Assembly (NCBI RefSeq): GCF_035083965.1
Contig: NC_089732.1
Span: 13,068,924 to 13,132,923, forward strand
Reading direction: 5' to 3'
DNA from: Branchiostoma lanceolatum
Lineage: Eukaryota; Chordata; Leptocardii; Amphioxiformes; Branchiostomatidae
Length of the DNA: 64,000 bases
Both the position numbers and the translations under genes were made by a program. Positions 56,381 to 64,000 of the stretch are shown in pieces (position 1 is the first letter of the stretch; every line of letters starts with the position of its first letter). The notes beneath the pieces were generated by a model that ran no database searches, was not told the origin of the DNA, and saw only the letters and a program-made list of their open reading frames with translations.

Positions 56381-56827
56381 GTAGGGCTCCTACACAAAAC
56401 TACGACTTCTTTCGTGTTATATTAAATTACTTATGTATCCATGAATGTATAGCTGAATTTATGAGGAGTTTAAGTGGAGGAAAGTATGATTTTAAACACG
56501 TGGAATGTCGATGAGATGAGCGCTACAAACATGTGCATGTGTGACAACATGGCCGTACCGTGATGTTACGTGTTTTGTGAACCTAAGCAACTACAACTAA
56601 ACAATACTGTACAGTGTTTAAACACTAACCAATAGATGTTAAGTGCCTATTTGCGCTGTGATTATCTTTGTTACTCCCTTACAGCTAAAGCTTCTCATTC
56701 CTTCATAATCAATCAAAATTGTTACCTCACATGGGGGAGGGGGGCAGGAACCTTAGTTTGATAACTGGAAAAAAATTATAGAGGAGTTTCGCGATGTTAA
56801 CCATACCGTCTTGTCTTTCTCCCACAG

Positions 56828-56875
56828 GTGACCAAGGTTCTTGGAAGAACTGGATCTCAGGGCCAGTGTACACAG
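56828..56875 (+). CDS. RPS28: Ribosomal protein S28, coding exon 2
   Basis: 48 bases encoding VTKVLGRTGSQGQCTQ, identical to the animal consensus as I know it. The acceptor is TTTCTCCCACAG and the donor GTAGGC, phase 0 on both sides. Confidence 0.95.
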
Positions 56876-57390
56876 GTAGGCCAGTGGTTATGACACCAAA
56901 ATACAACATTTTCCTTATAATATTCGACAGTGACATGCGACATTTAAAAATATTATTCCTTCCTGGGTACCTAACCTTCATGAATGTAGTGATTCATGTA
57001 GTATAATTTAAGTAAGATGCACATTTGCACCATTGAATTATACGCCCTTTTCAAAAGGGCGCATAATTCCCGGCTTTTCATGTTGCTGATCATCCCATTA
57101 TCAATAAAGAAGATCAAAAAGCATACGGATTTCTGGAGTTATAATATAAGTTGACTGTATAGCAGAGGGAACAATGCAGCAGCTAGCTCAAAAACTGGCA
57201 CAGCAGTTCACGAAAGAGCAACAATTTTAATATCTTGCAATAAAATTTATTTTCAGGTAGAGCTTTTCAAATGATAAAACGTCTTTTAAATTAAACAAGG
57301 AAACAAAGCCTTTCAAACTTGATATCTGATTTGTGTGGCATGCTTTACATTTGTATTGTTAAGCTAAGCTATGCTTAACTCTATTTTTGG

Positions 57391-57621
<231 letters not shown>

Positions 57622-58313
57622 GGGGACCTTAAGGAACTACAGAAAAAATGTAAGAATGAAGTTCTTTATGTCATACCTGGGCCGCGAAAACGTTTGATTC
57701 AGTGTTCCAATAATTTTCTGTATCACACGGGGTTCTAAGTTGTATCACACGGGCTTCCATAGAATACATGTATTTGAATGCATTTCAAGCCTGTCGGTTG
57801 CGCCGCTGTAAATTCTAACACCAGATTGTGAGGTTGGAATCAATGTTGTTACAGTTTTTTGTTCGAGTACACAAAACTTCATCAACTTCTGGCGCATTCC
57901 ACATTGAAATGTGTATTTTCTCGGGTGGGTATGGCATAAATAAAATACAACACAGTGTATTCCACATCCCCCTCAGTCCCAGCCAAACCTCGGGTGATAC
58001 GGAATACCCCGTGTTGTTTTCTATATTAATCAAGTTCCAAGAATCAACCATAGAACTATTGTAGTTCAAGTATTGTAAATCTGGAAATGTTCCCTGTGGT
58101 TTTATTGTCTTGATGCCTTTCCACACTGTGTATATGTGTCCTTTGTGTTACAATTATTTGCTTCAACCACAAAGTTAGAATTAAATCCATGAAAGTAGAT
58201 GAATTTTCAGGAATAGATTCTATGTACCATTCCTTTCTTTGTAGGGACTTCACACTCTTTGTCAAATTTGGAATTTGATAAATCATATCTCAAAATTTTT
58301 CTGTTTCTTACAG

Positions 58314-58495
58314 ATTTCTTGGAAGCGTGTCTTATGCAACTCAGGAGTCAGCCTCTTCTTGAGGTTCTACAGGAAAGGAGGGCTGCTGGAAGATGGCTGC
58401 TTTAACAACAAAGCGACAACAATCTGAGACATCTGACGTGTTGACCAGACTTCTGTTCATGCATATGTTGTAATAAAACACTGCTTTCAGTCTAT
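58314..58495 (+). other. Probable 3' untranslated exon of RPS28 with polyadenylation signal
   Basis: TTTCTTACAG precedes 58314, and AATAAA lies at 58472-58477. Human RPS28 also has a final, purely untranslated exon. The donor would be GTAAGA at 57650. The exon end is estimated at 15-25 bases after the signal. Confidence 0.6.
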
Positions 58496-58585
58496 ATGGT
58501 CATGTATGTATTTGTTTCTGTGTGCAAAACTTGTTATTCCTTATCAGTTACATATCAGTATTAACATATTGATGATCAGTATATA

Positions 58586-59078
58586 CAGGGGTGCCAAAGA
58601 ATTCAAACGAGTTTTACGGAATACATACGGTCCATTATGAGAAACATACGAATTTTACGGAATTCATACGATCCATTACTAAGAAACATACAAATTTTAC
58701 AGAATACAAGCAATCTATTACTACAGAAACATATGATCCTCACTAATTTGTTTGCCATCGCGCTAGCACCGAATCTAGCTTTGTCTGGTCCTAGTTGGTC
58801 TAAGCCTACATAAGTCTTAATTTAGTGTAGCTTGAGATATTTAGAGTTTAGTAGGATGGGATACACCATTATTAAGCTCTTATAAGCCAAGATATCGTAC
58901 GAAGAACTGGTAATCACGAGTCCGCAATCTTGAATTTGGTTGTCATGTCATGTGATCCAACAAATAGTAAGGATCGTATGTTTTCTGTAAAACTCGTATG
59001 AATTCCGTAAAATTTGTATGTTTTTGTAATGGATCGTATGTATTCCGTAACATTTGTATGAATACTTTGGCACCCCTG
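58586..59078. mobile_element. hAT-like MITE with CAGGGGTGCCAAAG ends
   Basis: The left end CAGGGGTGCCAAAGAATTCA and the right end on the other strand CAGGGGTGCCAAAGTATTCA, each followed by tandem 'ttacggaatacatacg' units. CAGGGGTG is a typical hAT terminus. I could not find a clean 8-bp target duplication. About 490 bp, non-coding, between the convergent RPS28 and SRSF11-like genes. Confidence 0.75.
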
Positions 59079-59475
59079 ATATACTAGATTACCGTCCCCG
59101 CTAATGGGAGGGGGGCATTTTCGGAGTGAGCGACGGGAGAAACCGTCCTCGGGAGCATTTGAACGAAAACATGTACCGCAGTGGTTACCCAACATAAATA
59201 CCGTGGCCTAAAGCCCGTGTTTGTACTGTGGTGAATGTCTGTGCATGGAGTGAGGTAGGATGTGTCCAAGGATAACAGTGCTGGCAACATGTCTCTTCCC
59301 ATAGGTCCCCCTTTATTTAACATACTGTTGAGCAAAACTAAACAATAACTTGTCGCTATCCTAACCAAGTAAAAGCAACCATACATCACATGAAAAATTC
59401 CACACCCATACTCAAAACTGCATGTATATGTAGTTCAAAGAAGTGAATTTCACAACCGCTGTTAAACACAACTGT

Positions 59476-59481
59476 TTTATT
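59476..59481 (-). terminator. Candidate polyadenylation signal of the SRSF11-like gene
   Basis: AATAAA on the minus strand about 425 bp after the stop codon at 59905, in a plausible 3' untranslated region. Confidence 0.5.
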
Positions 59482-59904
59482 CAATGGGGACTACATACAG
59501 TCCATCTCTCAAACATGTACACATGATGAAGTTCTCGCTTGAAGTGCAAAAGGACATTTGTCTGCACCAGCATTAAGCATACGACAGTGTAATCTTCTTA
59601 AATATGCAGATTCTGATGGTTCAATTTCAATGCATACATCTAATCCTGACTTAGTGATCGTATTACGATGATCGTTCACAAAAGCTTGTACAAAGTTTGA
59701 ACTGCGCATGTGCGGTGAGATTCAATGTCAGTAATGCGTCAAAGTCAGAGGCCTGTGGCAATACATAAAGAATGGCCAGGGGCCTTAAACCTTAACAAAC
59801 ATGCATTACACACATTGTACATGAGCAGTTCAAACTGTGAACTAGCACATTTCTCCAGGCTTATAAAAAAACTACATGTATTTCCGACTAGAGACAGTAG
59901 TGAC

Positions 59905-60084
59905 TTAATCGCTATCCACGTCCATATCAGCCTGGCCCTGGCTCTCGGAGTCTCCGAAGTCTTCGCTGGAGGGCGGTGCTTCGGGAGGCGGTTCGACGGC
60001 TGCCTCTGGTGCCGCTGGGGCTTTCGCCACTTTCTCCTTCTCGCTGTCGTAGCCTTGTTCTTCCTCGTCATAGTCACGAGTAAC
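59905..60084 (-). CDS. SRSF11: SRSF11-like splicing factor, last coding exon
   Basis: Encodes 59 residues beginning VTRDYDEEEQGYDSEKEK, a block I know as the conserved C-terminal motif of vertebrate SRSF11, followed by an acidic, Pro-rich tail ending DMDVDSD (human ends in a similar acidic Met-Asp-Met-Ser-Asp). The acceptor is TTTCTCCCAG before 60084, and the stop TAA is at 59907-59905. SRSF11 is a nuclear Arg/Ser-rich factor that works in exon definition. SREK1, its paralogue-like relative, is the main alternative identity. Confidence 0.85.
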   Translation of the reverse strand, partial: VTRDYDEEEQGYDSEKEKVAKAPAAPEAAVEPPPEAPPSSEDFGDSESQGQADMDVDSD

Positions 60085-60561
60085 CTGGGAGAAAAATAAT
60101 ATCAGAACTTGTCAAAATCTGCCCAACATTTAAAGGGAACAGAAGCTAGAATTGAAAATCCTACCACTAGTATGCTAAATATACCCCAAACTCTGACTTG
60201 TATTACATCAGTCTCATAGTTTATGATCCCTATAGCTGTTTGAAAATTGTGCCCCCAATGCTTCCCATAATGCCTTGTGTCTCCCAGCATGCAATGGGTA
60301 GGTCCATGGGTACACAACTCAAGCCTTCAAAAAAAAGAGGAGTCCTAAATGCACTGAAACTTCTACCTGTATTTTTAGAAAAATGACTTGAGTTTGAAGT
60401 ACACAAACCAGAAATTAGGTAGGATACAAAAAAAGACCAACACTGTAGAAGTACACAAACCAGAAATTTGGTAGGATACACAAAAAGATGAACACTGTAG
60501 ACAAAGATAGAGGAAATCGTCATGAAGAATGAAATATTTGAAATCTTTCTTAAAGTCGTAC

Positions 60562-60766
60562 CTTGGCCTCCTTCTTTTCTTCCTCCTGCTCCTTGCTCTT
60601 TGCTCGGTGTTTCTCCTTTTCTTCCTTACGTTGTTCGCGGTCCTTGTCTTTGTCCTTATCCTTATCTTTGTCCTTCTTCTTCTTCTTGCTCTTAGTCGTG
60701 TCTCGTTCACGGCTTCCGCTGCGGTCACGATCCTTGTCCTTATCCTTCTTCTTCTCCTTCTTATGC
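60562..60766 (-). CDS. SRSF11: SRSF11-like splicing factor, Lys/Asp/Glu-rich exon
   Basis: 205 bases encoding a charged stretch, HKKEKKKDKDKDRDRSGSRE, then KSKKKKKDKDKDKDKD and ending EEEKKEAK. Human SRSF11 has HKKEKKKDKDKERSRDERE at the equivalent place. Acceptor CATTGCTAG, donor GTACGA on the minus strand; phases 2 and 0 match the neighbours. The composition alone is weak evidence, but its position directly before VTRDYDEEEQGYDSE settles it. Confidence 0.85.
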
Positions 60767-61178
60767 CTAGCAATGCAGAAAAGATTCCAAGTTATTTTCT
60801 GGTACAATAACATCTTATGGTTAACCAAAGAAATGGATTTTGCAACATTTAATCCTGACAAAGTCCATAGTAAGTTAAAATCCTTCCCACAGACACCATT
60901 CAGTGTATAGAGTAGTGCCCATCTCTGTTTATACACTTACAGCCATCAAGCCATACATTTCTACAAGCAGGGGGCTAGTCCACTGGTAGTGGTGTGTGTC
61001 TAACTGCCACACTCTTTCTCATAAGTGCTGAGTGCTAAGCAGAGAAAGCAGCATGTACCATCTTCAAAAAATCTTTGGTATGCCCTGGCTGGGGTTTGGA
61101 CCCACCACGAAAAAATTTAATTCATACTACATTTGTCTATAATGGATTCAGATCAACTGAAGACATCAAACTGCTTAC

Positions 61179-61253
61179 TTGGAGGAAGATGGTCGTCTTG
61201 CCGGGGACTTGGACGGCGACCGTTTGGGAGAGCGAGAACGTCGTCTTGGGGAC
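61179..61253 (-). CDS. SRSF11: SRSF11-like splicing factor, RS-domain exon
   Basis: 75 bases encoding SPRRRSRSPKRSPSKSPARR and PSSS, with two bases of a Lys codon carried over. This is part of an Arg/Ser domain that mediates contacts with other splicing factors and is phosphorylated by SR protein kinases. Acceptor CTCTGTAG, donor GTAAGC, phase 2 on both sides. Confidence 0.82.
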
Positions 61254-61433
61254 CTACAGAGATCAAAACAAGTCAGCTGATGGTCAGAACAATAAACAAA
61301 AACAGCTAAGCAGTAACTACAGTTTCATTCATCTAAAAAGCAAATCCTATACTGTAATCTTCTGCATAATGCTTGTGGCTAAGAAGCAGTAAGGCTGGTG
61401 GCAAGGTAGTCTGTAGGTTTGGGTTGTTGACTT

Positions 61434-61760
61434 AGAATCAAAAGGTCCTGGGTTCGAATCCCAAGCAGGCCCTATGTTGTGCTCTTGGGAGAGGCAGCCA
61501 CACTTTTCCCCTATTTCCTCACTGAACTGATGAAAATGAGTTCATAGCTTCGGTTAGGGATGTCATCTTGGATGGGTCGTAGAGTAGAGGTCCTGTGTTT
61601 GACTTTGAGAATAGACACACCTAGAGCACATTAAAGAGCCCACCACACAAATCGAAAAGAGTAGGGGCCCATCAAGTGTGAGTGGATCAAACATTAGTCT
61701 GGTCTTACACAGCTTGTGCTTACTGTATAAAGCTGTTGTCTTATGCCTTAAGGTGCTTCA
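61434..61760 (+). mobile_element. tRNA-derived SINE in SRSF11-like intron
   Basis: CCTGGGTTCGAATCCCAAGC (about 61450) is a clear RNA polymerase III B box with the TPsiC-type core. An A-box-like TGGCAAGGTAGTC lies some 50 bases earlier. Downstream, 'gaaaagagtaggggcccatc' and 'aagtgtgagtgg' match the SINE tails near 39680 and 41310. The element may begin near 61390. Confidence 0.6.
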
Positions 61761-61923
61761 TGCAAACAAACAAACAAAAATAGCAAGAAAAACACCCCTC
61801 CGTCAAAATGGTCACATCCAACATTAGCGACCCCCAAAAATATCCCTCCCAATAAAATGGTCACATCCAACATGGCGGCCCCAATCCTTGCAAGCAAAAA
61901 CAGAACAGGTTTTGAAGTCTCAC

Positions 61924-62001
61924 CTGCTCTTGCTACGGGATAAGCGACTGGTGGTGCGATAACCCCGCGGCGGAGTCCTGCTGCGAGATCGTCGTCTACC
62001 C
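61924..62001 (-). CDS. SRSF11: SRSF11-like splicing factor, RS-domain exon (5'-most seen)
   Basis: 78 bases encoding GRRRSRSRTPPRGYRTTSRL and SRSKS, with two bases of an Arg codon. Acceptor CTGTGTCAG, donor GTGAGA on the minus strand. The upstream exons, including the RNA-recognition motif expected in this family, are not visible in 62002-64000 and must lie beyond the right edge, so the gene is incomplete here. Confidence 0.82.
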
Positions 62002-64000
62002 CTGACACAGACACAGCAACAACAACAGGGTTCATTACTAACAACTCATCCAATCAATAACATACAACTCGTGGACAGCTAACTTCATTCTTTAACTTTG
62101 GGTCACATTTACATTAGCTTCTGTGATGAAACTGAGAAAGACATCCGCTTTGTATTTTTTAAAGATAATTTTTCATTGATTGAAAATAAATTTGAGATGG
62201 TGGCACAAATGGATGGATTCTGTCATTTTGTCTCGAACATTAACAGATACACGTGACACATGTACCCATGTGTCTTTTCCAAAGCATTCTCTGTGCTTTT
62301 TGACAACATTTGAATACATCTTTGTGTAGTCAGTTTGAATTACATTAACTGTGGTGCTAACGATACAAAATCATCCATAACTGTTTTTGCTAATCATAAA
62401 CTGATCTTTTGTGAGAGGGGCATCTGCGTTGAAAGAAAAAGATAAGAGACACGATACAAAGCAACACCCAGGAGTGTTCCACATACGATCATAGGGGGTT
62501 GCAGTAAAATATCAAGCAGTAGAATTTCATAGTCCCATTCCTTTAAATTCTTAAGATATATTTCCTTTCAGTACTGTTTAAGTGTTGCTAAATTCAAATG
62601 ACTTTATTGCAATGCTTGAATGAAAACAAAACAGTAGAGTCCCATTTCCTTTAAATAGACCTCTTTCCAGTTACGGCGGCCATTTTGAATTTCCCAGGGT
62701 CAGCTGGGGGTCATGCACCATCGTGAGGCTCGGGTTGTGTCAGCCTATGATAACCCTAGGTTATAACATAGATATGCCATCTTTTGTGGTACCGTATTTC
62801 TTCTAATAAAGGACGCACTTTTTTGACATTTCAACCTTCAAGATGAGGCTTCAGGTCAAAGCCAAAGTCGGGGTGCGCACTTTATTTAGGTTTTCTCTCG
62901 AGAAAAGTCGCGACGTAAGTCAGGAAGTCACCGATTATTACCCCAGCAGGCTAGCCCCGTCACTTCGCCGACACGCAACGATAATTTATGCATGTTCTGT
63001 TCTTATTTATGTTCTTATGTTTCCAAGATAACGATGCTACATCATACGTATATTTTTGAAAAGGTATTCTAGATATAAAAATAATTGATTTAGCGATATT
63101 AAATATCAAATTATTTGACACCAAATAACGCTGTGTGTTTTCAACCGCGCGACTATTTCAGTGTGTCGGGCCGGCCATAATTTCGTACCCCACGCCGCTT
63201 GTGCTACGCCGCTTGCGACGTCAATAATTTCCTAACCACCCATACGGCTGCAAATATGGGCACATCGTGCGTATCTGTAGACATTATTTATCAAAAACGT
63301 AATAGCTAGAATCTGAAATGTTCCAGAGTTCGCTTCAGCGGGAGTTTTGTTTTTGTTTTGACGGATAAAACGCGAAAACCCACGCCGCTTTCGGCACACT
63401 TCCGGGTTCATTGATCGCTAAAATTACGCAAAAGCCACCATCAATCCGCAAATAAATGTATGCTTTCCCGAAAGCATCTTTTGGTTTTGCATTTTCTTCA
63501 CCATAATGTTGCTATGTGGTCGATAAAACCGCGTTTTTATTGCGTTTTCATGTGTAACATTTCAGACAAAGAAAAAAAATTTGGACCGCGATTCTGCTGC
63601 CCCATGATGCACTTTTCCCGCCTTTAGCTGCAGCAGTAACCAATCAGAGACGCGCAATGCGATCATGTGATGAGGATTGCGTAACACGCGAAATGCATCT
63701 TGGGGCAGCAGAATTTAAACAATATGGCGGCGGGCGATCGGCGAAGTGAAATGATTTGTCAATGCAACGCTGTATTTTGCGGCATAAATGCCGAGAGACG
63801 AACTTTTATTTTATCTCAAAATGCGTTTTACACGTTTGTCTTCGACTAGCCCGGTAGAAATCAAGCGGATCGTCGTCTGGTCCTTCAATATCAAGGAAGT
63901 TTGTCAGATATCCTGGCGCGAGGTTCTCAGCGTGACGTTTAAACTTCAAAACTTTTTACTCAAAATTTGAGCGGAGTAGAGGGTTAAGTGTTGACCCCAA
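62002..64000. other. Right flank, probable intron of the SRSF11-like gene
   Basis: No conserved exon is recognisable. It contains small repeats, for example an inverted pair at about 63590-63715. AT-rich, with CpG-containing patches near 63130-63420. Confidence 0.4.
63590..63715. repeat. Short inverted-repeat element (TTCTGCTGCCCCA ends)
   Basis: ATTCTGCTGCCCCATGATGC at about 63591 faces its counterpart ATTCTGCTGCCCCAAGATGC on the other strand near 63712. About 125 bp, non-coding; it looks like a small MITE. Confidence 0.65.

Noticed and set aside
58586-59078. 8-bp target duplication expected for a hAT element
   Set aside because: The flanks (AGTATATA on the left, ATATACTA on the right) are similar in composition but do not match as a direct repeat.
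61390-61470. Possible tRNA gene with A and B boxes
   Set aside because: The sequence cannot fold into a proper cloverleaf with a matched acceptor stem, and the following 300 bases match SINE tails elsewhere in the window.

Overview
The window looks like animal, most likely cephalochordate (amphioxus, Branchiostoma), genomic DNA. The reasons are spliced genes with GT-AG introns, a linked pair of DM-domain genes closest to vertebrate DMRT3 and DMRT2, conserved NDUFA7, RPS28 and SRSF11-type genes, and a dense load of small non-autonomous DNA transposons, tRNA-derived SINEs, a Penelope-like element fragment and a Ty3/gypsy LTR retrotransposon. The species call is inference; the gene calls rest on conserved motifs and on splice junctions whose phases agree.

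Layout. 1-3461: upstream sequence with no recognisable gene. 3462-10569 (+): DMRT3, two coding exons (DM domain in exon 1, DMA domain in exon 2) split by a 5.5 kb intron that holds local duplications. 10570-24801: 14 kb with no recognisable gene, only repeats and one cluster of CGCGAGA motifs. 28322-24802 (-): DMRT2, two coding exons, tail-to-tail with DMRT3 and unusual in carrying a DMA/CUE-like segment. 28323-43771: about 15 kb rich in repeats, holding a diverged duplicated non-coding element (about 31.87 and 35.67 kb). 43772-51404: a foldback-type structure ending in inverted repeats, containing a Penelope-like endonuclease fragment interrupted by a complete Ty3/gypsy element (44916-50722, minus strand). 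55822-54060 (-): first three coding exons of NDUFA7. 56345-57621 (+): RPS28, head-to-head with NDUFA7. 62001-59905 (-): last four coding exons of an SRSF11-like splicing factor whose 5' part lies beyond the right edge.

How the genes fit together. DMRT3 and DMRT2 are developmental transcription factors and are neighbours in vertebrates too (human 9p24.3). NDUFA7 (complex I) and RPS28 (40S ribosome) are a head-to-head pair in human (19p13.2), and SRSF11 lies at 1p31. These three human regions belong to one set of paralogous chromosome segments (each also carries KANK and JAK family genes), so this 64 kb appears to preserve in one place a gene neighbourhood that was dispersed after the vertebrate genome duplications. 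The points most worth a second look are the DMA-like segment in DMRT2, this ancestral linkage, the duplicated non-coding element, the duplicated 3' splice site in RPS28, and the intact gypsy element with a textbook -1 frameshift signal.
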